From RGIG6353 sp964650465 (GTDB taxonomy: Bacteria > Bacillota > Clostridia > Oscillospirales > SIG627), in the NCBI GenBank assembly GCA_964650465.1, contig CAZYTA010000020.1, positions 1 to 43,636 on the forward strand: DNA of 43,636 nucleotides. Reading direction: 5' to 3'. The notes beneath the pieces were generated by a model. The model saw only the letters and a program-made list of their open reading frames with translations, had not been told where the DNA came from and did not search any database. This document shows positions 31,700 to 38,632 of the stretch, one piece after another. The stretch's first letter is position 1. Every line of letters begins with the position of its first letter. A program made the translations under genes and the position numbers.

Positions 31700-32668
31700 T
31701 TAACCTCTGTCTTTAAATAAAGATGGCTCGTCGGGAGTTTCCCTGATGTAGTCGCTTGATTTGTAATAGGGGTCTATCATTATTCTTTTGATATTAGGAT
31801 AGGCGGCAAAGGTTCCGATAAAGGAAACCAAGGCAACCGTAAGGAAGAAGGGAAGAAGTCCTCCCAGGGGAAGAAAGTACATATATATCACGATATTCAA
31901 AGCTACTGTCAGCACTATGCCGATAAGTCCCACAATATTTCTCTTTAAGCCGACAAGAGAGAAAATAAAGGAGTTTTTAAGTATCTTAAATACCGACAGC
32001 TTAAAGGTAACAAGAAGCTGGTACATATAAAAGTGCATAACCACCCATATCAGAGCAACGAATATGCTGAAGAAATAGAACATGCTGAACATGAAATTTA
32101 TTGAGGCGTTTGTGTAGTAGAATACCAAAGAAAAGATTACTGCCCCCGTGAAAAGAAGGTCAACAATTCCAAGTGTCAGAGCCTGACGGAAGTTCTTTTT
32201 TATGGTTCTGAAGAAATCAGAGGGCATATCCACATATTCTTCTCTTGTGTGGTTACGGAGAACATATGCCATACCCGTGTTTGCAAAGCCGAAGGTAAGC
32301 ACCGCAATGGCAGTGAGCCAGAAAAGCACCTTTGCCACGGGACCGTAGTATTCCATTGTTACATTTTTGCCAAGCACTCCCCAAAGAGCCGAAACGGCAG
32401 GCTCGCTTGAAAGCTTGCTCACTCCTGCGATTATGGGATAAAGAGGGTCGGCAGGTGTGGAAAAAGGAACACTGAAATTTCCCGACAGTCCCACCAATCC
32501 GAAGAACAGAGGAAAATTCATAATTATCCACAGGAAATTCACCTTGGACAGGTCAAAAAACTTTCTCTTCAGAAGCTTGAAAAAGCCAACCAAGGAATAA
32601 TCCGTTTCACCTTTTTTTACACCCTTTCCGGGCTTGGAATAATCAAATAATTTAAAACCTTTTTTCAT
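31700..32668 (-). CDS. YesL/DUF624-like integral membrane protein
   Basis: About 322 residues with six or so membrane helices. The N-terminus KLFDYSKPGKGV and the segment LLKRKFFDLSKVNFLWIIMNFP resemble DUF624/YesL proteins, which often lie near sugar-transport genes; function unknown. Start chosen at 32668 with AGGAGA upstream. The frame to 32692 would begin in the repeat. Cotranscribed with era. Confidence 0.75.
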   Translation of the reverse strand: MKKGFKLFDYSKPGKGVKKGETDYSLVGFFKLLKRKFFDLSKVNFLWIIMNFPLFFGLVGLSGNFSVPFSTPADPLYPIIAGVSKLSSEPAVSALWGVLGKNVTMEYYGPVAKVLFWLTAIAVLTFGFANTGMAYVLRNHTREEYVDMPSDFFRTIKKNFRQALTLGIVDLLFTGAVIFSLVFYYTNASINFMFSMFYFFSIFVALIWVVMHFYMYQLLVTFKLSVFKILKNSFIFSLVGLKRNIVGLIGIVLTVALNIVIYMYFLPLGGLLPFFLTVALVSFIGTFAAYPNIKRIMIDPYYKSSDYIRETPDEPSLFKDRG

Positions 32669-32680
32669 TTTTTGTCTCCT

Positions 32681-32766
32681 AGGGAATTGCATTAAATCAA
32701 CCTCATTGTTTTACTTTGTTATAGGTTGCGAAAGGCGAGAATTGCCGGCGGTCGCTGACCGCTATA
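32681..32766. repeat. Dispersed intercistronic repeat, copy J
   Basis: GGGAATTGCATTAAATCAAC head (shortened middle), GAAAGGCGAGAATTGCC, hairpin GCGGTCGCTGACCGC. The CTA at its right end is the stop codon of the upstream membrane-protein gene; its left end abuts the next ribosome site. Confidence 0.85.
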
Positions 32767-33343
32767 ACGAGAGCAGAAATACCTTTACCGCCGAGGACAG
32801 ACCAAGCAGTGCGGAAAAAATCAAAAACAGCGCAATATAGCTTGCAACAAAGCGCATATTGAACATCTCTTTGAAGCCTTCGGCGCGAAATAAAACTCCG
32901 TCAAACAGCTCTCTTTTATTATCTGTTTTTGTATCGGTAAAAATTCTCAATCCTGTCAGCGTAACAAAGGACGAATATATGACCAGCAGGTATGCTGTCA
33001 GTGTGGAGAAAAACACTTCGACGGTAATGAGATACATCGAAGACTCGGTCAGATTTGCCGTCCTTGCCCCGAAAAGAGCACCGTAAACGGCAATCGCCGC
33101 AAAAGAGCCTACAGGGGCGTAGATTGTGGGGCCTGCCGTAAAAAGCCAAAGTAAAAATATAACTTCAAAAATAACGGCAAAACGCAAATCACAAAGTACC
33201 TCGCCCAGCAATATTACCGCATCGGCAATTTGAGCATCTCTTCTGCAAATAATAAATCCCATGACCGAGGATATCAGAACGGTAACGAGAAATATAGCGA
33301 ATACCGTCTTGTAGGATTTGAATTTCTGGTAATTTTTTATCAT
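32762..33343 (-). CDS. Unrecognised membrane protein
   Basis: 193 residues with about five hydrophobic segments and no motif I recognise. The largest soluble loop is near residues 135-160 (TDTKTDNKRELFDGVLFRAEGFKEMFNM). Between a YesL-like gene and cinA. The ribosome site GGGAGG before ATG 33343 is partly buried in a 12-bp hairpin (33351-33383). The stop codon comes from repeat copy J. Confidence 0.75.
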   Translation of the reverse strand: MIKNYQKFKSYKTVFAIFLVTVLISSVMGFIICRRDAQIADAVILLGEVLCDLRFAVIFEVIFLLWLFTAGPTIYAPVGSFAAIAVYGALFGARTANLTESSMYLITVEVFFSTLTAYLLVIYSSFVTLTGLRIFTDTKTDNKRELFDGVLFRAEGFKEMFNMRFVASYIALFLIFSALLGLSSAVKVFLLSL

Positions 33344-33350
33344 TTTTTCC

Positions 33351-33383
33351 TCCCGAATATTACTTACTTAATAATATTCGGGA
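33351..33383 (-). promoter_or_regulatory. Hairpin overlapping the ribosome site of the membrane-protein gene
   Basis: On the minus strand TCCCGAATATT / AATATTCGGGA (11 bp, plus a wobble) around an 11-base loop. The 3' arm includes the first bases of the Shine-Dalgarno GGGAGG. Could limit translation or act as a thermometer-like switch. Confidence 0.5.
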
Positions 33384-33391
33384 AGGGAAAA

Positions 33392-33545
33392 GTTATAACC
33401 GAAGAGAGTCGTACTCTTGTCGGTTTAAAGGATAAATATTTCTGCGAAGTGCAGGAATACTCTATGTATTCCAAGCGACAAAGGGATATTTAGACCAAAA
33501 AGGGCTTTTCTCGGCGATAATAGTTCGGCTCTCTTCGGCTATAAC
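33392..33545. mobile_element. MITE-like element with 17-bp terminal inverted repeats
   Basis: Ends GTTATAACCGAAGAGAG and CTCTCTTCGGCTATAAC (one mismatch). The interior is also partly self-complementary (GGATAAATATTT / GGATATTTAGACC). No coding. The cinA stop codon lies in its right end. A half copy, inverted, is at 35945-36012. Confidence 0.6.
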
Positions 33546-34789
33546 AAAACAGCTTCAAGTCTTGCTTCGTTTATAGCGGCATTTGCGGCAAGCGTTCTGA
33601 TGTATTCACGCTCACGCCGTCCTCTTGCAAGATTGAGATATGATGTCCTGACACCTCTTTTTGAGGCAACACCCACATATACGGTACCCACAGCCTTGCC
33701 CTCGTCTGTGTCAGGTCCTGCCACTCCCGTGACCGATACTGCTATGTCCGCACCCGCCAGACCGAGAAGTCCCTCTGCCATTTCGGCGGCACATTCGGCA
33801 CTTACCGTGCCATAGCGTTCAATTGTTTCGGGCTTTACTCCCGTAAGCTTCATTTTTGCCTCGTGGGAGTATGTGACAACGCTCATTCCGATTACCTTCG
33901 ATGCGCCGGGAATATCGATAACTCGCTTTGCACACATACCGCCGGTACAGCTTTCCGCAAAGGCTACTGTCAAGCCTTTTTCTCGGCAAACAGTACTCAT
34001 TGCCTCCTCAAGACTGCCCACATTGATTCCGTAGATGTACTGACCGACTCTGCTGTATACTTCACTCTGAAGCGAGTCAATGAGAGCGTTGCACTCATCT
34101 TCGTCCTTACCTTTTGCAGTCAGTCTGATAAGCACCTCACCTGTCTTGGCATAGGGTGCTATGGTGGGATTTGTGTATGAATCCATAAGGTCACGCAGCA
34201 GCTCTTCAGCCGCCGCCTCGCCGATACCGTAGAGTCGAAGATTTCTGGATACTATGACCGAATCGGAAAACTGTTCCTTGAGCCAGGGCTTTATTTTTTC
34301 ATCGAACATCGGAACAAGCTCACGGGGGACACCGGGCAGCATAATGACCGTCTTGCCGTCCTTTTGTACGGCGGTGACGGGTGCTGTGCCGTAGTCATTG
34401 TCAAAAACAATGGCGCCCTCGGGCAGATAGGCTTGTTTAATGTTGTTTTCTGTCATTACTGCATCACGGCGTCGGTAGTGTTCTTCAATCCGTCTGAGCG
34501 ATTCTTCGTGTAAAACCAACTTAAGTCCCATCGCCTCGGCTACACCTTCCTTGGTGATATCATCACAGGTGGCGCCAAGTCCTCCCGAGGTTATAACGAT
34601 GTCATTTGACGCTATAGCCTCCCTTAATACGTGAACGAGACGGTCGTGATTATCTCCGACCGTCTCACGATGAAACAGATTTATTCCGATTTCAGCAAGA
34701 CCTTGGGAAAGGTGAGCTGAATTAGTGTCAATTATATCGCCGAGAAGAAGCTCTGTTCCGACGCAGATGATCTCTGCGCAAACTCTCAT
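33539..34789 (-). CDS. cinA: CinA: nicotinamide-nucleotide amidase/pyrophosphatase-type protein
   Basis: About 416 residues. N-terminal MoCF/COG1058 domain (CVGTELLLGDIIDTNSAHLS, ITSGGLGATCDDIT, MLPGVPRELVPMF) and C-terminal PncC deamidase domain (FAESCTGGMCAKRVIDIPGAS, VTGVAGPDTDEGKAVGTVYVG). Role: recycling of NMN/pyridine nucleotides. Start 34789 lies one base after the prs stop, suggesting coupling. The final codon is supplied by the MITE-like element. Confidence 0.96.
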   Translation of the reverse strand: MRVCAEIICVGTELLLGDIIDTNSAHLSQGLAEIGINLFHRETVGDNHDRLVHVLREAIASNDIVITSGGLGATCDDITKEGVAEAMGLKLVLHEESLRRIEEHYRRRDAVMTENNIKQAYLPEGAIVFDNDYGTAPVTAVQKDGKTVIMLPGVPRELVPMFDEKIKPWLKEQFSDSVIVSRNLRLYGIGEAAAEELLRDLMDSYTNPTIAPYAKTGEVLIRLTAKGKDEDECNALIDSLQSEVYSRVGQYIYGINVGSLEEAMSTVCREKGLTVAFAESCTGGMCAKRVIDIPGASKVIGMSVVTYSHEAKMKLTGVKPETIERYGTVSAECAAEMAEGLLGLAGADIAVSVTGVAGPDTDEGKAVGTVYVGVASKRGVRTSYLNLARGRREREYIRTLAANAAINEARLEAVLL

Positions 34790-34790
34790 A

Positions 34791-35750
34791 TCAGTCAAAT
34801 ATGAGGCTTATGGGCTGATCGTCGTAGATGCACTTGATAGCCTTTGCAAAGATACTGTCTGTACGGAGTATAACGAACTTGTCAAGCATCTTTTCTTCAG
34901 GAACAGCAATGGTGTCAAGAAGAATAACCTTCTTGAATGCACTTTCCTTGAAGCGCTCAATAGCCGCACCGGAAAGAACGGCGTGAGTAGCACCGCAGTA
35001 AACCTCTGTAGCACCGCCTATTTCAATAAGTGCCTTACCTGCATTGCAAATAGTTCCCGCAGTGTCAATCATATCGTCAATAAGAATACATCTCTTGCCC
35101 TTTACATCGCCGATAATGTTGCAAACCTCCGAAACATTTGCCCTTGCACGTCTCTTGTCAACGATTGCAAGAGGTGCATTGCATCTCTGTGCGAAGGCTC
35201 TTGAACGTGTTACGGAGCCAAGGTCGGGAGAAACAACAACTGTGTCCTTGGACATATCTCCGAAATTCTCAATAAAATAATTTGCAAGAAGGGGAGCGCC
35301 CTGAAGGTTGTCAACGGGGATGTCGAAGAATCCCTGAATCTGAGGAGCGTGAAGGTCCATTGTAAGAACTCTGTCAGCGCCGGCAGTTGTAATAAGGTTA
35401 GCAACAAGCTTTGCACTGATGGGATCTCTTGCCTTTGCTTTTCTGTCCTGGCGGGCATATCCGAAGTAGGGCATAACAGCAGTAATTCTGCCTGCACTCG
35501 CACGCTTGAGAGCATCTATCATAATAAGAAGCTCCATAAGATTGTCATTAACAGGATAGTTTGTAGACTGAATAACGAAAACATCGCGTCCTCTTACGCT
35601 GTCAAAAAGTGATACGCTGATCTCTCCGTCCGAGAAGGTCTTTACTTCGTTCTGTGAAAGAGGAAGTCCAAGCTGTGCCGCAATTCTCTGAGCAAGGTCT
35701 ACACTTGAGTTTGCACAGAATAACTGAATGTTTCTGCCGTGTGAAATCAT
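34791..35750 (-). CDS. prs: Ribose-phosphate pyrophosphokinase
   Basis: 319 residues, standard bacterial PRPP synthetase. Seen: MPYFGYARQDRKAKARDPISAK, MDLHAPQIQGFFDIPVDNL, and the PRPP-binding ILIDDMIDTAGTICNAGKAL. Makes PRPP for nucleotide, His, Trp and NAD synthesis. Start 35750 with GGAG upstream and a promoter at 35806-35833. cinA follows after one base, linking PRPP supply to NAD recycling. Confidence 0.97.
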   Translation of the reverse strand: MISHGRNIQLFCANSSVDLAQRIAAQLGLPLSQNEVKTFSDGEISVSLFDSVRGRDVFVIQSTNYPVNDNLMELLIMIDALKRASAGRITAVMPYFGYARQDRKAKARDPISAKLVANLITTAGADRVLTMDLHAPQIQGFFDIPVDNLQGAPLLANYFIENFGDMSKDTVVVSPDLGSVTRSRAFAQRCNAPLAIVDKRRARANVSEVCNIIGDVKGKRCILIDDMIDTAGTICNAGKALIEIGGATEVYCGATHAVLSGAAIERFKESAFKKVILLDTIAVPEEKMLDKFVILRTDSIFAKAIKCIYDDQPISLIFD

Positions 35751-35805
35751 ATGTAATCTCCGTTTCTTTGCCAAAGGGCATATTTTTCTTGTTTTACTTA
35801 CCTAT

Positions 35806-35833
35806 ATTATAACAAAAACTGGTGTTTTTTCAA
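35806..35833 (-). promoter_or_regulatory. Promoter for prs-cinA
   Basis: Minus strand TTGAAA (35828-35833), 16-base spacer, TATAAT (35806-35811). Confidence 0.75.
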
Positions 35834-35944
35834 TAGGTAATTTAATAATTCTTGTCGGTTTTTTGTATTTTTGTTAAAAACAATGGATATTTTTTCATTT
35901 ATGACAATATTTAAGGGTATTTTGATGCATAACGTAAAAAGCAG

Positions 35945-36012
35945 CATAGCCGAAGAGAGATGAACTATTATCGCCGAGAAAAGCTTTTTTCGGTCTAAAT
36001 ATCCCTTTGTCA
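35945..36012. repeat. Half copy of the MITE-like element, inverted
   Basis: ATAGCCGAAGAGAG...TATTATCGCCGAGAAAAGC...TCTAAATATCCC is the reverse complement, with few differences, of 33483-33543. Only one end is present. Confidence 0.75.
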
Positions 36013-36020
36013 TATACAAT

Positions 36021-36050
36021 AAAAAAGTTCCCGATTATTTCATCGGGAAC
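36021..36050 (-). terminator. Terminator overlapping the ybeY stop
   Basis: Minus strand GTTCCCGATGA / ATCGGGAAC then TTTTTT. The ybeY stop codon is in the hairpin. Confidence 0.9.
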
Positions 36051-36511
36051 AGTCTTACTTTTTGTATTATTTCGTCTTGCTTTGCAGTCATTTCCTTTTC
36101 TTCGTCACGGGACATATGGTCATAGCCTAAAAGGTGAAGTACCGAATGGACAGTCAGATACGCCACTTCTCTTTCAACCGAATGACCGAATTCCGCAGAC
36201 TGTTCAAGACAGCGGTCATAGCAGATTATGACATCTCCGAGTGCGACGGTTTCGCCGTCAAAGGGGATAATTTCGCTGTCCTCATCGAAGGCAGGGAAGG
36301 AGAGCACATCCGTAACGCTGTCCTTGCCTCGGAAGTCACGGTTAAGATGTTTTATTTCATCACAGTCAACAAAGGTAACGGACACCTCGCAGGAGTGCTC
36401 TGCCTCCTCGTATTTGAGTGTCTCGTTTACAGCACGCTTCGTTAATGCACGGAGTGCCCGCGTGAAGCTTTTCTTTTCGGTATTGTCGCGGGTGTATATA
36501 ATATTTTTCAA
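36035..36511 (-). CDS. ybeY: Endoribonuclease YbeY (16S rRNA maturation)
   Basis: 158 residues. Zinc-binding signature HSVLHLLGYDHM near residue 120; NRDFRGKDSVTDVLSFP is typical. Functions in 16S rRNA 3' processing and ribosome quality control. The start appears to be TTG at 36511 with AGGAGA nine bases upstream. It ends in a terminator, so it is the last gene of the dnaD-dnaC-ybeY unit. Confidence 0.95.
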   Translation of the reverse strand: MKNIIYTRDNTEKKSFTRALRALTKRAVNETLKYEEAEHSCEVSVTFVDCDEIKHLNRDFRGKDSVTDVLSFPAFDEDSEIIPFDGETVALGDVIICYDRCLEQSAEFGHSVEREVAYLTVHSVLHLLGYDHMSRDEEKEMTAKQDEIIQKVRLFPMK

Positions 36512-36526
36512 TGGTTTTTATCTCCT

Positions 36527-36561
36527 GAGAAATTCTTCAAAATCAACTTCGCAGCTTTTTT
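36527..36561. repeat. Dispersed intercistronic repeat, half copy K
   Basis: GAGAAATTCTTCAAAATCAA then CTTCGCAGCTTTTTTA: the head half only. It supplies the last codons (KKLRS) and the TGA stop of the dnaC-like gene. Confidence 0.65.
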
Positions 36562-37493
36562 ATTCCTCTTATATCGTCTCCTGCAAACTCATAAACTCTG
36601 TATTCGCCGAACAGTCTTGACACGATTCTTCTTTCGTATTGTGTATTCAGCTGAGTGGGAGTCAGATTTGTGGAAACGATGGTAGGCTTGGACGCTAAAA
36701 TTCTCGTGTTGATTATTGTGTAAAAATATGCTGTTGCCGCCTTACTTTGCACCTCTGCACCGAGGTCATCGATTATAAGAAGGTCGGAGTTAAGGTATTT
36801 TTCACTGTCACGCCTTTCTCCGTCTTTTGCAAAGCGGTCTCTTTCAAATGCCGAAATAATGTTTTGAGCGCTGTCATAGGCTACGGTATAGCCCTTTTCT
36901 ATAACACATTTTGCAATAGCCGAGGATAGGTGTGTTTTCCCAAGCCCTGTAGCGCCTACGAGAAGCAATGATTCCGAATCGGCGGGGGAGAAATTCTTTG
37001 CATAGCTCTTAGTATATTCAAGTATGCCCGACATTTTTTCTCTGATTTCACCGAATGCATAATAGGATAGGTCAAAGCTTTCAAAGGTCTGATTTTCCAG
37101 ATATTTTCCAAGACCTGAATTCTTGAAGTTTTGCTGTGTAATTGCTCTTCTCAGACAGTCGCACATCTTTATGCCAACATAACCTGTGTCCGAGCATTTT
37201 TCACACTCGTACTTTACATCTGTGTAGTCCTCGGGTAACCCCAGAGCGGTAAGACGGTCCTTCTTTTCTGCTTTCAGTGAAATCAGTCTCAGCTCCAGTG
37301 CCTTATATGCGGCATCCCTGTTTTCTTCACCCGACAGCGCCGCCGCAAAGATTTTCATACCGGTTTCGGACAGCTCTCTGTCAATTTCAGCTATTCTTTT
37401 GTCCTTGGACCATACCTCGGCAGAGCGCCTGTCTGCGGCGTCTCTTGCAAGGCTTGCCTTGTCCTTGAAGATTTCATAAACACTTTCTGCCAT
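36543..37493 (-). CDS. DnaC/DnaI-like helicase loader ATPase
   Basis: 316 residues. The N-terminal half contains a coiled region and a Cys cluster CEKCSDTGYVGIKMCDC (zinc, as in DnaI). AAA+ domain: Walker A VGATGLGKTHLSSAIA, Walker B DLLIIDDLGAE, sensor STNLTPTQLNTQYERRIVSRLF. Loads the replicative helicase DnaB. Directly downstream of a DnaD-domain gene (18 bases), the usual primosome pairing in Clostridia. The C-terminal end lies inside a repeat half copy. Confidence 0.93.
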   Translation of the reverse strand: MAESVYEIFKDKASLARDAADRRSAEVWSKDKRIAEIDRELSETGMKIFAAALSGEENRDAAYKALELRLISLKAEKKDRLTALGLPEDYTDVKYECEKCSDTGYVGIKMCDCLRRAITQQNFKNSGLGKYLENQTFESFDLSYYAFGEIREKMSGILEYTKSYAKNFSPADSESLLLVGATGLGKTHLSSAIAKCVIEKGYTVAYDSAQNIISAFERDRFAKDGERRDSEKYLNSDLLIIDDLGAEVQSKAATAYFYTIINTRILASKPTIVSTNLTPTQLNTQYERRIVSRLFGEYRVYEFAGDDIRGIKKLRS

Positions 37494-37511
37494 TTGAAGT
37501 GTTCCTTTCGG

Positions 37512-38477
37512 TTATTTTTTCATACTGCTTTCAACAGCCGCCCTGAAAAATTCTTCGGGGTCAAAGGAAGAATTTGAGCCTGCGGGCTTTTTATCTCCGC
37601 TTTCAACCTCGGCGGCAGTCTTAAAGCCTGCACCGTGCCAGCTTTCAAGTATCTTGTGCATGTAGCTCATGGAAGCCTTGCCTGTCTTTTCAACAGTCTT
37701 TTCATAAGCCAGTTTTATCAGCTCGTCGCTTATCATCCATTCTTGCCATTGAGCCAGCATTGCCTTTTCCTTGGAGGTGAGAGTCCTTTGACCCAGCCCC
37801 ATCAAGGTGCGGATTTTCCCTTCGAAGGAGAGGAAGCTTTTTCTTTTCAGAATGTAATCCTCAGCCTTCTGATATGTATTAATATCTCTGTCAGCAAAAT
37901 CTATAAGGAGCTTTTCCGCATATCTGAGAGAAGGCTTTCCCTCCGAAACACAATGCTCTATGCCCAGCATTACAACATCGCCCGGCAGACACAGATAGTC
38001 ACAAAAGGAATATAAGGTTGACAAATCCGAGGTGTTGAAGGTTTTGCCCAGTCTGTTGCTTGCCCATTCTACAAGCGCCCTGAATTCACCCTCGTTTGCC
38101 GCCTGAGCAAGCTGTTTTGATGTATATGATGGTTTTGAAGAGGGACGGTGTACCGTATTTACAGGCTCTTCCTTTGCCGCAACGGGCTCAGTTGCCTTTT
38201 CTTGCTTTCGTGCGGCTCCTCTTTCAATGAGTCCCGCGCCTCTTAAAAATGCAAGACTTTCCGAAAGGTCACAGGTTGACACACCTGCCTTTTCAAGCTC
38301 GGAGATAATCTCTTCTTCGGTAATAACGTCATCGGATTCCATGCTTGCAATTATCAAAAAGGTCTTAAGCTCACAAGAGCCTGCCTCGGACAGCCTTGAA
38401 ATAAGCTTTCTCGGTACGGAAAAGCTGTCACTCATCAGCTTCTTTTTAATTTTGTAACTGACTTCGCTCACCGTCAT
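37512..38477 (-). CDS. DnaD-domain replication initiation protein
   Basis: About 321 residues. A winged-helix N-terminal part (about 20-110), a charged linker, then DnaD-like C-terminal domains containing SFLSFEGKIRTLMGLGQRTLTSKEKAMLAQW and the YEKTVEKTGKASMSYMHKILESWH motif typical of DnaD/PF07261. Helps load primosome components at the origin or restart sites. ATG 38477 is only two bases after GGAG; GTG 38471 (VSEVSYK) has better spacing and may be the true start. Promoter at 38548-38576. Confidence 0.88.
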   Translation of the reverse strand: MTVSEVSYKIKKKLMSDSFSVPRKLISRLSEAGSCELKTFLIIASMESDDVITEEEIISELEKAGVSTCDLSESLAFLRGAGLIERGAARKQEKATEPVAAKEEPVNTVHRPSSKPSYTSKQLAQAANEGEFRALVEWASNRLGKTFNTSDLSTLYSFCDYLCLPGDVVMLGIEHCVSEGKPSLRYAEKLLIDFADRDINTYQKAEDYILKRKSFLSFEGKIRTLMGLGQRTLTSKEKAMLAQWQEWMISDELIKLAYEKTVEKTGKASMSYMHKILESWHGAGFKTAAEVESGDKKPAGSNSSFDPEEFFRAAVESSMKK

Positions 38478-38495
38478 ATCTCCTTTCTTGTATAT

Positions 38496-38530
38496 CGGAA
38501 AACTGCATTTAATAACCCTAGCCGCTTTCC
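38496..38530. repeat. Dispersed intercistronic repeat, half copy L
   Basis: CGGAAAACTGCATTTAATAA then CCCTAGCCGCTTTCC: degenerate head half, directly upstream of the dnaD-like ribosome site. Confidence 0.5.
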
Positions 38531-38547
38531 TGAAAATGTGGGATAAT

Positions 38548-38576
38548 ATTATATAACATTTTTTTACTTTAGTCAA
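38548..38576 (-). promoter_or_regulatory. Promoter for the dnaD-dnaC-ybeY unit
   Basis: Minus strand TTGACT (38571-38576), 17-base spacer, TATAAT (38548-38553). Confidence 0.85.
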
Positions 38577-38579
38577 TAG

Positions 38580-38611
38580 AAAAGCACGCCGAAAAAACAG
38601 CGTGCTTTTTG
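38580..38611. terminator. Terminator downstream of the SLH gene
   Basis: AAAGCACGC / GCGTGCTTT arms with T-rich flanks on both strands, 20 bases beyond the SLH gene stop. Confidence 0.8.
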
Positions 38612-38632
38612 TTACTATTGATTAGTTATTAC

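Noticed and set aside
35807..36019. 70-residue open frame upstream of prs
   Set aside because: Covers the prs promoter and the half MITE-like repeat; no ribosome site or recognisable features.
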